From an uncultured Verrucomicrobia subdivision 3 bacterium (GTDB taxonomy: Bacteria > Verrucomicrobiota > Verrucomicrobiia > Limisphaerales > UBA11358): a stretch of 54,079 nt of DNA. The translations under genes and the position numbers were made by a program. Under the pieces are notes generated by a model, which was given only the letters and a program-made list of their open reading frames with translations, was not told where the DNA came from and searched no databases. The stretch lies in assembly GCA_903850425.1 (NCBI GenBank), contig CAINLR010000196.1, positions 1 through 54,079 of the forward strand, read 5' to 3'. Shown here piece by piece: positions 46,041 through 54,079 of the stretch; the stretch's first letter is position 1; each line of letters begins with the position of its first letter.

Positions 46041-48421
46041 AGCACATCCTGCTCATCGAGGACGAGACGGATCATGCAGATTTGATCCAGCGGGCGCTGG
46101 CCGAGGCGGTCCCACCGTTCAAGATTTCACTGGCGGAGAACCTGGCGGCGGCCCGCGCGCTGGCCGCGCGCGAACTGCCCGATCTGGCGCTGGTGGATTA
46201 TCGGCTGCCCGATGGCAGCGGCTATGAATTCGTCGCCTGGGCGGCGGATCGCTTCCCGGTCATTCTGCTCACGGCGTTCGGGAATGAACGGACCGCCGTG
46301 GAAGCCATCAAGGCGGGCGCGCTGGATTACGTCATCAAATCGCCGGAGATGTTCGCGGACGTGGCGCATCTGGTGGAGCGTTCGCTGCGCGAATGGAAAA
46401 ACCAGCATGAACGCAAGCAGGCCGATTCGCGGCTGGAAGCCATCAACCACCTGCTCGCCACGATGGGGCCGGACTTCACCGGCAACATCGCGCGGCTCAT
46501 TGAACTGCTCGCGCAGGAAACGGGAGCGCAGATGGTGTTTTATTCGCAGGTCAGCGGCAAAAAACTGCGGACGGTGGCGGCGTGGGAAGTGGCCAGACAT
46601 CTGCCCGGCTGCGCCAAATGCGGCTGCTCGGTGTGCGAAAAAATCCTGCAATACGCCGCCGGCCATTTGCAGGATGTGGAGACGGCCCGGCAGAATCCCG
46701 ATTCCCCTTCCTTGTTCTTTGACGTTTCGGAATTTCACACGCACCTCGGTCAGTTGGTGCGCCGCCAGAATGAACCGGTGGGCGTCATCTGCCTATTCTT
46801 CGACCGGCCGCACAAACTCACCACGGCCGACCGCCGCCTGCTGGGCATCCTGGCCTCGGCCCTCGGCGCGGAAGAACATCGCAAGCGCACGGATGATGAA
46901 TTGCGCGCCATGGACAGCCGCTACCGCCAGATTATTCAAATGGCCAACGAAGGCATCTGGGTTTCGGACGAGCAGGATCGCCTCACCTTCGTCAACCAAC
47001 GCATGGCCGACCTGCTGGGTTACAGCCCGGCGGAACTGATGCACCGCCCCGTGCGCGACTTCGTTGAACCCACCGAACTGGCGGATCATGAATTCAAATT
47101 GCAACTGGCCCACCGCGGTCAGTCCACCCAGTTCGAGCGCCGCCTGCGCCGCCAGGACGGCAACGAACTGCTGGTCTGGATGTCCGGCTCGCCTTTGTTC
47201 GACGACGATGGCAATTTTCGCGGCGCGTTCGCCATGCTGACCGACCTCACCGAGCGCCGGGCGCTCGAATCGCAACTGCGCCAGGTGCAAAAACTGGAAT
47301 CCATCGGCCAGCTCGCCGGCGGCGTGGCGCATGATTTCAACAATATTCTCGCGGCGATCATGATGCACTTAAGCCTGCTGCATCAAAATCCCAACCTCGA
47401 TCTCGAAACCACGGAGGCCATCAAGGATCTCGAGTCGGAAACCAAGCGCGCGGCCAACCTCACCCGCCAGTTGCTCATGTTCAGCCGCCGCTCCGTCATG
47501 CAGGTCCGGCCCGTGGACATGAACGATGTCGTGCAAAACATGCTCAAGATGTTGCGCCGCCTCCTCGGCGAACATATCAGCATCAAATTTGAGAGCCAGT
47601 GCGACCTGCCCCCGATCGAGGCCGACATTGGGATGCTCGAGCAAGTGCTGATGAACCTCGCCGTCAACGCCCGCGACGCCATGGCCAAAGGCGGCAGCCT
47701 CACCATCGCCACCACCCTGGTGGTGATGGACGTCGAAGCCACCAAGCTTAACTCCGAGCGCCGCCTTGGCAACTTTGTCAGCCTGGCCGTCACCGACACC
47801 GGCGTTGGCATGGACGCCGTCATCCTCAAACGGATTTTTGAACCCTTCTTCACCACCAAGGAAATTGGCAAAGGCACCGGCCTCGGCCTGCCGACCATTC
47901 ACGGCATTGTGAAACAGCACCAAGGCTGGATTGAAGTGCAGAGCCAGCCCGGGCGCGGCACCACGTTCCAAGTGTATCTCCCCGTGCAACCCGGCTTGAC
48001 GTTGCCCTTGGTGGATCCTCATGCCGCGCCGCTGCAAGCCCCGCGCGGCCACGGCACCTTGCTGCTCGTCGAGGACGAAGAGATTGTCCGGCGGCCCATC
48101 GGCATTTACCTGCGCAAACTCGGCTACTGCGTCCTCGAAGCCGCCAACGGGAACCAGGCGTTTGAATTGTGGCGCGAACATCGCGACCAGGTTGACCTGC
48201 TTTACACCGACATGGTCATGCCCGAAGGGCTCAACGGTCTGGAGCTGGCCGAGCAGATGCGCGTCGAGAAACCCGGGCTGAAGGTCATTATTTCCAGCGG
48301 TTACAGCACCGAAATCAGCAACCACGGCGTCCCCGCTGAAAGTGGCTTTTTCTATCTTGCCAAACCCAGTCCCTCCGCCCTCATCGCCGCCACGGTCCGC
48401 GACTGTCTGCAGAAAAAATAA
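46037..48421 (+). CDS. Hybrid histidine kinase (REC, GAF, PAS, HisKA, HATPase, REC)
   Basis: A 794-residue cytoplasmic protein from ATG 46037, which overlaps the previous stop. REC about 1-115 (acceptor Asp in LALVDYRLP), GAF-like domain about 130-285, PAS about 290-410, HisKA with AGGVAHDFNN, HATPase (NLAVNARDAM, GTGLGLPTIHG), and a final receiver (LLVEDE, Asp in LLYTDMVMP, Lys in LAKPS). The GAF part contains a tight cysteine cluster, CAKCGCSVC, that could bind metal or sense redox. It likely takes phosphate from the upstream kinase and passes it on. Confidence 0.88.
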   Translation: MKHILLIEDETDHADLIQRALAEAVPPFKISLAENLAAARALAARELPDLALVDYRLPDGSGYEFVAWAADRFPVILLTAFGNERTAVEAIKAGALDYVIKSPEMFADVAHLVERSLREWKNQHERKQADSRLEAINHLLATMGPDFTGNIARLIELLAQETGAQMVFYSQVSGKKLRTVAAWEVARHLPGCAKCGCSVCEKILQYAAGHLQDVETARQNPDSPSLFFDVSEFHTHLGQLVRRQNEPVGVICLFFDRPHKLTTADRRLLGILASALGAEEHRKRTDDELRAMDSRYRQIIQMANEGIWVSDEQDRLTFVNQRMADLLGYSPAELMHRPVRDFVEPTELADHEFKLQLAHRGQSTQFERRLRRQDGNELLVWMSGSPLFDDDGNFRGAFAMLTDLTERRALESQLRQVQKLESIGQLAGGVAHDFNNILAAIMMHLSLLHQNPNLDLETTEAIKDLESETKRAANLTRQLLMFSRRSVMQVRPVDMNDVVQNMLKMLRRLLGEHISIKFESQCDLPPIEADIGMLEQVLMNLAVNARDAMAKGGSLTIATTLVVMDVEATKLNSERRLGNFVSLAVTDTGVGMDAVILKRIFEPFFTTKEIGKGTGLGLPTIHGIVKQHQGWIEVQSQPGRGTTFQVYLPVQPGLTLPLVDPHAAPLQAPRGHGTLLLVEDEEIVRRPIGIYLRKLGYCVLEAANGNQAFELWREHRDQVDLLYTDMVMPEGLNGLELAEQMRVEKPGLKVIISSGYSTEISNHGVPAESGFFYLAKPSPSALIAATVRDCLQKK

Positions 48422-48457
48422 CCGCTCGGCACTCTGGCTCGTTCGCGGCCAGCACCG

Positions 48458-49122
48458 ATGAAAATGGAACCTGCCAACGCCACCGGCACCGGCGAGAACA
48501 ATAACGAGCGGCGGTTGCTCGGCCTCGGCATCGCGCTGGCCCTGCTGGTGGGAATCGGGAGCTGGCTCGCCCCGGCCTGGTTGGCCCACCGCGAAAAAAC
48601 GCGCGGCATCCTGCCGGACCGGGCGCGGCAGCTCCTCCCCTTTGCTTTGACCGACAGCCCCGGGCGCACTGTGACGCAGGCGCAATTTGACACCAAAATT
48701 CTCGTCGTTAGTTTTTTATTCGCGAGTTGTTCGCTGACGTGTCCCGAAGTCACCAACGCAGGGCGGAAATCCAGCGGCTCACCGCCGGCTAACCGGAGGT
48801 CCGGCTCTTGTCGCTCACCGTGGATCCGCGTTCAGAAACGCCGCCAGTGCTGGCAAAAGTTGGCGCGCACTACGGCCAGGACACGAATCGCTGGCACCTG
48901 CTCACCGGCGACAAGGCGACCTTGCACAAAGTCATCGGCACGAGTTTTCTCGCGCGCGATGCGGGCGACCCGTTTAATTCCATGCCCGGCAATTCTACCG
49001 GCACCGAGCGCATTGCCGTGGTAGATCAGCACGGGCGCGTCCGGGTTTACCTTGATGGCTTGCGGCCGGATACGGCGGTGGCCGTCGTCGCGGAAATCGT
49101 AAAACTGCGCGAAGCTAAGTAA
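48458..49122 (+). pseudogene. SCO1/SenC-like gene with a frameshift and stop
   Basis: The first frame gives a membrane helix (about 20-40) and a thioredoxin-like start ending FASCSLTCPEV, the CxxxC motif of SCO copper chaperones. From about 48757-48765 the coding shifts to another frame (AEIQRLTAG), meets a TAA at 48790-48792, and continues PEVRLLSLTVDPRSE... to 49122. The conserved His normally late in SCO proteins is not seen (the spot reads GTERIAVVDQHG). No cytochrome oxidase genes are adjacent. Two lesions make a working protein unlikely unless the sequence is wrong. Confidence 0.75.
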
Positions 49123-49312
49123 TTCAACGGTTAAGACCGACTTCTGCCAAAACCAGGCTTTTGGCGGAATCGGCCCTGAAATATAATTGACGCCGGGCCG
49201 TATTTTACGCATAACCCGTTCCATACCAGCGTAAAATAACAGGTGAACGGTTCCCGCAACTAATCCGTCAATGGTATGTTAGAATGATTGCAACGATTAA
49301 CCACGGCTTTTT

Positions 49313-51190
49313 ATGAAAAACAAACTCATTGGCGGTTGGACGGTGACAGCGGCGGTCGCGACGATCTGTCTATTCGGCTGTGTCGCCTGCGTGTCGGCGC
49401 AACCGGCGGCACCCGATGTGGCATTGGAGGCGGCGGCGGGACCGCCTCCCGACCCGGCGGTGGCTTTGCCGCCGAACATTGCGCCGGACAGCCCGCTCGG
49501 CCAGGTCGTCAAACTCGTGCAAGCGGGCGTGGAAGTCGGCGTCGTCAAAACCTTCATTGTCAATTCCGGCAGCGCGTTCAATCTCGACGCGGAAAAAATC
49601 ATCACCCTGAACGATCTGGGCGTTCCCACCGAGATCATCAATGTGATGATGGAACACGACAAAAAGTTTACGGTTGCCGCCACCGCGCCACCGCCGCCGG
49701 CACCGGCACCCGCCACGGTGGTCGAGAATTCCACCCTCGTCGCGCCCGATGCGCCGGTGACGGTGGAGTATTTCAACAACACCCTCTCGCCCTATGGCAG
49801 TTGGGTGATGGTGGAAGGCTACGGCCGTTGCTGGCGGCCGACGGCGGTGATTTACGATGCCACCTGGCAACCATATAGTGACCGTGGCCACTGGGTTTAT
49901 AGCGATTGCGGTTGGTATTGGGACTCGGATTATTCCTGGGGAGCCACGTTCCATTACGGCCGCTGGTTTCGCAACGACCGCTTTGGCTGGTGCTGGTGGC
50001 CGGACACGGTCTGGGGACCGTCGTGGGTGACGTGGCGTCAATCTGATGCCTATTGCGGCTGGGCGCCGCTGCCGCCGTTCGCGATCTATCGCCCCGGCTT
50101 GGGCTTCTCCTATCGCGGCGCGAACGTCGCGGTCGGCTTTGACTTCGGACTTTCCGCCAGTTGCTTCACGTTCGTGGCGGTGGGAAATTTTTGTGATCGC
50201 CATCCGCGCTACTACCGCGCCGATTCGCATCGTCGCGACGAAATTTTTCACCAGACGACCGTCATCAATAATTACCACGACAACCGCACGACCGTCATCA
50301 ACGGCGGCATCCCGGTGGACCGCGTGCGCGGGGCGACGCATCGTCCGCTTCAGCCGGTAGCCATCCATGAGCTGCCGAACGCTGCTCGCCAGGGCTGGCG
50401 CGGGGATAATGCCGAGCATTCCGACCGCCGCCCCGGCAATTCGCCGGCTGACAACCGCCCGGACCGGAACGCCCCTGGCTCGCCGCTGCGTCACGACCCG
50501 GCCTCGCCCGCTGAACATAACAACGATGCCAGTCATCGGCCCGGCTTAGGGCAGCCGAATCCGGTGCCCAACCGGAATGGAAATATCAATTCGCCTGGCC
50601 GTCCGCAGTCGCCGGAAGCGTCTGGCATCCGCAGCGGCCAGCGCGATGGCGGTTTGAATAATCCCAATGCCAATCCGGCGGCGGCACCGCAAAACCCGAT
50701 GCCCACAGGGAACAATCATCCGATTGCCGGCACGCCGATCACGCGCCAGCAACCGTCGCCGACCACGCTGGTCAACCCGGCACCCGTCCAAAACCTGACG
50801 CCGCCGGCGAACAACCGGCCGACCGCTGGCACGCCGTTTGTCCATAACCCGTCCGCGCCGATTACCGTGCCAGTCACGCCTTCGGCCCCGGTTCGCCCCC
50901 AACCGCAGGACACTGTGCGGCAAGATCGCAGTTTCCAAACGCCGGTGGTCAGACCCGAGCCGCCACGTCCCAGCCCGCAAATCCAGCAACCTCAAATCAT
51001 CACGCCGCCCGTGGTGCAAGCGCCACCGCAACGCCCGTTGCCGGTGGAGCGCCAGAGTCCCCAGGTAAGCGTCCCGCGCTACGTCGCTCCGCCCTCGCCG
51101 CCAGCAAGCCCGGCCCCGGCGCCCAGCCAGCCGCGCAACGCCAATCCCCCGGCCGACCATAGCTCGGATCGGGACAAACAAAAACATTAA
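49313..51190 (+). CDS. Secreted YXWGXW/DUF6600-type protein, proline-rich tail
   Basis: A 625-residue protein with a signal peptide (about 1-31, ending VSA). Residues about 145-290 are Trp/Tyr/Gly rich, with repeated units such as SPYGSWVMVEGYGRCWRP, HWVYSDCGWYWDSDYSWG and FGWCWWPDTVWGPSW. The final 280 residues are low-complexity, rich in Pro, Asn and Gln, probably disordered. Function is unknown; in verrucomicrobia such proteins are thought to be surface or envelope components. A strong terminator follows directly. Confidence 0.75.
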   Translation: MKNKLIGGWTVTAAVATICLFGCVACVSAQPAAPDVALEAAAGPPPDPAVALPPNIAPDSPLGQVVKLVQAGVEVGVVKTFIVNSGSAFNLDAEKIITLNDLGVPTEIINVMMEHDKKFTVAATAPPPPAPAPATVVENSTLVAPDAPVTVEYFNNTLSPYGSWVMVEGYGRCWRPTAVIYDATWQPYSDRGHWVYSDCGWYWDSDYSWGATFHYGRWFRNDRFGWCWWPDTVWGPSWVTWRQSDAYCGWAPLPPFAIYRPGLGFSYRGANVAVGFDFGLSASCFTFVAVGNFCDRHPRYYRADSHRRDEIFHQTTVINNYHDNRTTVINGGIPVDRVRGATHRPLQPVAIHELPNAARQGWRGDNAEHSDRRPGNSPADNRPDRNAPGSPLRHDPASPAEHNNDASHRPGLGQPNPVPNRNGNINSPGRPQSPEASGIRSGQRDGGLNNPNANPAAAPQNPMPTGNNHPIAGTPITRQQPSPTTLVNPAPVQNLTPPANNRPTAGTPFVHNPSAPITVPVTPSAPVRPQPQDTVRQDRSFQTPVVRPEPPRPSPQIQQPQIITPPVVQAPPQRPLPVERQSPQVSVPRYVAPPSPPASPAPAPSQPRNANPPADHSSDRDKQKH

Positions 51191-51206
51191 GCCATTCTTT
51201 CCGCAA

Positions 51207-51235
51207 CGCCGCGCGGGCCACCGCGCGGCGTTTTT
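51207..51235 (+). terminator. Rho-independent terminator
   Basis: CGCCGCGCGG and CCGCGCGGCG form a 10-bp stem with a GCCA loop, followed by TTTTT. It ends the DUF6600-type transcript and separates it from ruvC. Confidence 0.9.
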
Positions 51236-51302
51236 CCTTTTGCCCTGCCGCTTGCGCTGGCAACCTTTTCGCGTGGGAATTTCCCTCCAGCAATTCGAGC
51301 AG

Positions 51303-51881
51303 ATGAAAGCGCGCCTCGGCGGCAAACCACCGCGCGCCGTCGCGACCGTCGCCGCGCCGCGCCGCTCGCCGCTCGCGGCTGCGCAGATCATTTTGGGTGT
51401 TGATCCGTCGTTGCGCGGCACGGGTTACGGCGTGGTGCGCGCGGAGAAATCCAATCTGACGGTGCTGGCGCAGGGCACGATTGCCTGTCCGGCCAAATGG
51501 GAACGCTCGCGCTGTCTGGCCAAAATTTCCCAAACCCTGCGCGACGTTTTGCGCGAGCAAAAGCCGACCGTCTGCGTGGTCGAAGGTCTTTTCTTCGCGC
51601 AAAATTTGCAGACTGCGCTCATCATGGGCGAGGCGCGCGGCGCGGCGATGGCGGTGATCGCCGAAGCCGGGCTGGATATTTTTGAAATCGCCACGCGCAA
51701 AGTGAAGCAGGCCATCGTCGGTTACGGGGCCGCCCAAAAGCTCGCGGTCGCCAAAATGGTGCAGCGGATGTTGCACCTCGCTGAACTGCCCGAACCCGAC
51801 GCGGCCGATGCGTTGGCGCTGGCCATCGTCCACGCGCAGGAAAACGCGCGGCATAACTTCACACCGCCGAAAAAAATTTAA
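51303..51881 (+). CDS. ruvC: Holliday junction resolvase RuvC
   Basis: A 192-residue protein from ATG 51303 (an earlier in-frame start at 51240 cannot be excluded). The catalytic core starts at IILGVDPSLRGTGYGVV (first Asp), then VVEGLFFAQN (Glu) and ELPEPDAADALALAI (final Asp pair). About 25 residues precede the usual start, an extension rich in Pro/Arg. RuvC cuts Holliday junctions during recombination. It is followed by ruvA; no ruvB is in view. Confidence 0.92.
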   Translation: MKARLGGKPPRAVATVAAPRRSPLAAAQIILGVDPSLRGTGYGVVRAEKSNLTVLAQGTIACPAKWERSRCLAKISQTLRDVLREQKPTVCVVEGLFFAQNLQTALIMGEARGAAMAVIAEAGLDIFEIATRKVKQAIVGYGAAQKLAVAKMVQRMLHLAELPEPDAADALALAIVHAQENARHNFTPPKKI

Positions 51882-51897
51882 AATTTCAAATGAAAAA

Positions 51898-51998
51898 AAC
51901 ATCCAACCTTCAACATTCAGCGCCCAGCATCCAAGGTGATTCGTGCGGGTGCTTCATTGGTCGTTCGATGTTGAATGTTGAATGTTGAATGTTGAATG
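51898..51998 (+). repeat. Heptamer repeat region just ahead of ruvA
   Basis: TTGAATG occurs four times in a row at 51971-51998. A short inverted version (CATCCAACCTTCAACATTCAGC-like words) lies at about 51900-51922, so the RNA could fold back. The array ends eight bases before the ruvA ATG and occupies the place of a ribosome-binding site. Confidence 0.7.
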
Positions 51999-52005
51999 TT
52001 TTCAC

Positions 52006-52608
52006 ATGATTACTTTTCTCCAAGGCAAACTCGTCGAAGCACTGCCCACACAGGTCGTGGTGGACGTCAACGGCATCGGCTACGAAGTGCTGATTCCGTT
52101 GTCGTCGTTCGACAAAATTCCCGCGCCCGGCCAGCCGGTGAAACTGCTCACGCAACTCGTCGTGCGCGAAGACGCGCATATTCTTTACGGCTTCGCCACG
52201 GCGGCGGAGCGCGATTTGTTCAAGCTGCTCGTGCATAGCGTCAGCGGCATCGGTCCGAAGACAGCGCTGAATATTCTGAGCGGCATTTCGGTGACAGCGT
52301 TTCGCGGCGCGGTTGCGAGCAGCGATGTGAAATCGCTGTCGCAAATTTCCGGCGTCGGCAAGAAAACGGCGGAACGCATCGTGGTGGAACTCCGCGACAA
52401 GATTGGCGCGACGGGCGTGTGGGAAGCGGCGAGCGCAAAAAACGCGCTGTCAGCGGACGACCAGAAAACCAACGACGCGGTGCTGGCGCTCATGGCGCTG
52501 GGCTTCAAACAAATCGAGGCGCACGACGCCGTGCGCGCCGCGCAGACCATGCTGGGTGCCACGGCCTCGGTGGAACAACTGGTGCGTGCGTGTCTGAAGA
52601 AAAATTGA
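52006..52608 (+). CDS. ruvA: Holliday junction DNA helicase subunit RuvA
   Basis: A 200-residue protein from ATG 52006, close to the usual 200-203. N-terminal OB fold (MITFLQGKLVEALPTQVVVD), then two helix-hairpin-helix motifs (SGIGPKTALNILSG and SGVGKKTAERIVVEL), and a C-terminal three-helix domain (DAVLALMALGFKQIEAHDAV). It binds the four-way junction and recruits RuvB. Five bases separate it from the acyltransferase start. Confidence 0.95.
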   Translation: MITFLQGKLVEALPTQVVVDVNGIGYEVLIPLSSFDKIPAPGQPVKLLTQLVVREDAHILYGFATAAERDLFKLLVHSVSGIGPKTALNILSGISVTAFRGAVASSDVKSLSQISGVGKKTAERIVVELRDKIGATGVWEAASAKNALSADDQKTNDAVLALMALGFKQIEAHDAVRAAQTMLGATASVEQLVRACLKKN

Positions 52609-52613
52609 GCGCC

Positions 52614-53309
52614 ATGCCTCCAGCCAAAACTCCAAGACGCAGCGGCGTGGTGATTCCCAACGCGCCAAAATGGTTTCAGCGACTGGCGGCGTGGCTGATT
52701 TGGGCGGCGTTCAGCCTGCTCGCGCTGACGCTCCGTTTTCGCGTGCAGGATCCGCACGGATTGTTGGCACGCAAAGATCTCGGCCCGGTGATTTATTGCA
52801 TCTGGCACAACCGCCTGGCGCTCTGCATGGAAATATATCGGACGTTTGGCCGGAGCCGAAAACAGAGCGCCGGCATGGCCGCGATCGTCAGCGCGAGCAA
52901 AGACGGGGCATTGCTGGCGGCCGTTCTGGATTGCTTCGGTGTGCAGCCGGTGCGCGGTTCGAGCAGCCGGCGCGGCGCGCAGGCCTTGCTGGAATTGAGC
53001 TCCTGGTCCGAGCGCGGTTACGATCTCGCGGTCACGCCCGATGGCCCGCGCGGTCCGCGCTATGTCGTGGCGGGCGGTTCGGTGATGCTGGCGCAAATCA
53101 CCGGTCGGCCGCTCGTGCCGGTGACGTATAATTTGAGCTGGAAGATTCAATTGAAAAGCTGGGATGGTTTCCTGATTCCGCTGCCCTTCTCCCGTTGCGA
53201 CGTCATCGCCGGCCGCGTGGTGATGGTGCCGCGCGAAGGCACGGACGAAAGCCGGGAAAAACTGCGGCTGGAAATAGAAACGGAATTGCGCGCCATTTCG
53301 CACGCTTGA
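52614..53309 (+). CDS. DUF374-family lysophospholipid acyltransferase-like protein
   Basis: A 231-residue protein from ATG 52614. One hydrophobic helix near 23-40, then the catalytic His motif in CIWHNRLALCMEIY, SASKDGALLAAVLDCFGVQP, GSSSRRGAQALLEL, and VTPDGPRGPRYVVAGGSVML, a string typical of DUF374. Such proteins are thought to acylate lipids, perhaps lipid A or phospholipids. It sits between ruvA and priA. Confidence 0.88.
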   Translation: MPPAKTPRRSGVVIPNAPKWFQRLAAWLIWAAFSLLALTLRFRVQDPHGLLARKDLGPVIYCIWHNRLALCMEIYRTFGRSRKQSAGMAAIVSASKDGALLAAVLDCFGVQPVRGSSSRRGAQALLELSSWSERGYDLAVTPDGPRGPRYVVAGGSVMLAQITGRPLVPVTYNLSWKIQLKSWDGFLIPLPFSRCDVIAGRVVMVPREGTDESREKLRLEIETELRAISHA

Positions 53310-53312
53310 AAA

Positions 53313-54079
53313 ATGATCGCCCGCGTCAGTCTCGAAATCGCGTTGCGCAAGGAATTTGACTATCTCATTCCGGCCGAGCTTGCGGGGCAGGTGGACGTGG
53401 GCAGCCGCGTGCAGGTGCCGTTCGGCGCGCGGAAAATTCTCGGCTGCGTCACCGCGCTGGCGGAAGAATCCGGCCTCATCAAGCTCAAGCCCATTCTGAA
53501 AGTCATCGGCGCGCAAACGCTCGTCACGCCCAAGGTGCTGCGGCTGGCCCGGTGGATTGGCGAATATTACTGCTGCGCGCCGGAGACCGCGTTGAAGTCG
53601 GTTTTGCCCGAGGCCGTGCGCAAGGAAGATGCCGGTTGGCGCGAACGGATTTTTGTCCGCGCGCTGGCGGTGAGTGGTGAATTGCCGAAATTGCCGAAAC
53701 GCCAGCAGGACGTCTGGAATATTATTTCCGAGCGGCGGGAGCTGTTGCTGTCCGAATTGTTGTCGCTGGCGGAAACGACTGCGGCCACGGTGCGAAAATT
53801 GGAGGACCGTGGCCTGGTGGAAATCGCCGCGCAGATTTCCGAGCGCGATCCGTATGCGCGTGAAATGATCGTGGCCACGCTGCCGCTGGTCCTAAATCCC
53901 GCGCAATCGAAAGCCCTGGAGACGATCAAGGCGGCAATGGGTGGAACAGGCTTCCAGCCTGTGGTTTCGGGCATCCTGCCCGAAACGGGCGAGGGGGCAT
54001 CAACGCCTGGCGAAACTGCGGCGGTCAAAACGACCAACACCAGCGCCAATGTTGGCTTGCTGGCCACGCCTCACCCGAA
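53313..54079 (+). CDS. priA: Primosomal replication protein N' (PriA), N-terminal part, interrupted by a repeat
   Basis: Starts at ATG 53313 and runs off the window. The first 105 residues fit the PriA DNA-binding domain (MIARVSLEIALRKEFDYLIP, GSRVQVPFGARKILGCV, ARWIGEYYCCAPETALKSVL) and the next 95 the winged-helix region ending LNPAQSKALETIKAAM, after which the helicase domain would begin with its GxTGSGKT loop. Instead, from about residue 210 the frame reads GTGFQPVVSGILPETGEG and more low-complexity residues to the edge. PriA restarts stalled replication forks and is usually required for good growth. Confidence 0.85.
   Translation, partial: MIARVSLEIALRKEFDYLIPAELAGQVDVGSRVQVPFGARKILGCVTALAEESGLIKLKPILKVIGAQTLVTPKVLRLARWIGEYYCCAPETALKSVLPEAVRKEDAGWRERIFVRALAVSGELPKLPKRQQDVWNIISERRELLLSELLSLAETTAATVRKLEDRGLVEIAAQISERDPYAREMIVATLPLVLNPAQSKALETIKAAMGGTGFQPVVSGILPETGEGASTPGETAAVKTTNTSANVGLLATPHP
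53946..53985 (+). repeat. Double-hairpin dispersed repeat inside priA
   Basis: Two perfect inverted repeats, each with the same TCC loop: ACAGGCT/AGCCTGT (53946-53962) and TTTCGGGCA/TGCCCGAAA (53965-53985). No stop codon arises. The regular layout suggests a dispersed repeat unit that inserts as a pair of hairpins. Confidence 0.7.

Noticed and set aside
28108-48792. Alternative genetic code with TAA/TAG read as Gln
   Set aside because: Many intact genes here end in TAA or TAG at the expected family length, such as cheW and the Tat oxidoreductase, so these codons work as stops.
49148-49168. Terminator after the SCO-like gene (GCCAAAA/TTTTGGC hairpin)
   Set aside because: The stem is weak (AT-rich) and no T-tract follows in the right place.
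51971-51998. CRISPR array
   Set aside because: Repeats are seven bases and directly abutting, with no spacers and no cas genes.

Overview
The window looks like a chromosomal piece of a GC-rich, diderm, motile bacterium, most likely a verrucomicrobium of the Pedosphaera/Limisphaera kind. The lineage is inferred from gene content: a YXWGXW/DUF6600-type secreted protein, a Tat-secreted Gfo/Idh/MocA oxidoreductase beside a DoxX protein and a sugar-phosphate isomerase, a TIGR03663-type membrane glycosyltransferase, and heptamer and hairpin repeats of a kind common in that group. No rRNA, tRNA or CRISPR array was recognised.

Region 1 (1-22.1 kb) is a dense sensory block. An IS630-type element at the left edge has cut a membrane histidine kinase at a TA. 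Next comes a minus-strand operon of porin, small phosphate-binding-type periplasmic protein, chemoreceptor and that broken kinase. It is followed by a minus-strand series of two paralogous TonB-dependent receptors, a YfiR-type periplasmic protein and a CHASE8-like/HAMP/PAS hybrid kinase. Then come a plus-strand hybrid kinase with an OprB-type porin, a minus-strand PAS/GAF hybrid kinase with CheR, and an Aer-like PAS protein.

Region 2 (22.2-32 kb) is metabolic and accessory: XdhC, a sugar-phosphate isomerase, DoxX, a Tat oxidoreductase, two tandem discoidin-like secreted proteins, a membrane glycosyltransferase, an ApbE-type flavin transferase and an MFS transporter. Region 3 (32.1-38.4 kb) is a compact DUF2892 / RND adaptor / RND pump / rhodanese / YeeE-YedE pair cluster that suggests reactive-sulfur handling plus efflux.

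Region 4 (38.4-48.4 kb) returns to sensing: a chemoreceptor with a c-type haem motif in its periplasmic domain, CheW, a second YfiR + multi-PAS kinase module (the kinase is split by an in-frame TAA), a small response regulator and a REC-GAF-PAS hybrid kinase. Region 5 (48.4-54.1 kb) holds a broken SCO-like gene, the DUF6600-type protein with a strong terminator, and ruvC, ruvA, a DUF374 acyltransferase and the start of priA.

The main new observation is a set of seven sites that fit the sigma-28 (FliA) promoter pattern, TAAAGTTT-N11-GCCGATAA, every one with an 11-base spacer. Six lie upstream of the sensory operons (porin/PBP/MCP, TonB receptors/YfiR/kinase, kinase/OprB, kinase/CheR, Aer-like, haem MCP/CheW) and one heads a stretch with no recognisable gene. 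This points to a motility-coupled regulon that includes outer-membrane uptake proteins and hybrid kinases as well as chemoreceptors. A second theme is in-frame invasion of conserved genes by short repeats (xdhC, RND pump, priA), and a third is several damaged genes (IS-cut kinase, TAA-split kinase, SCO).
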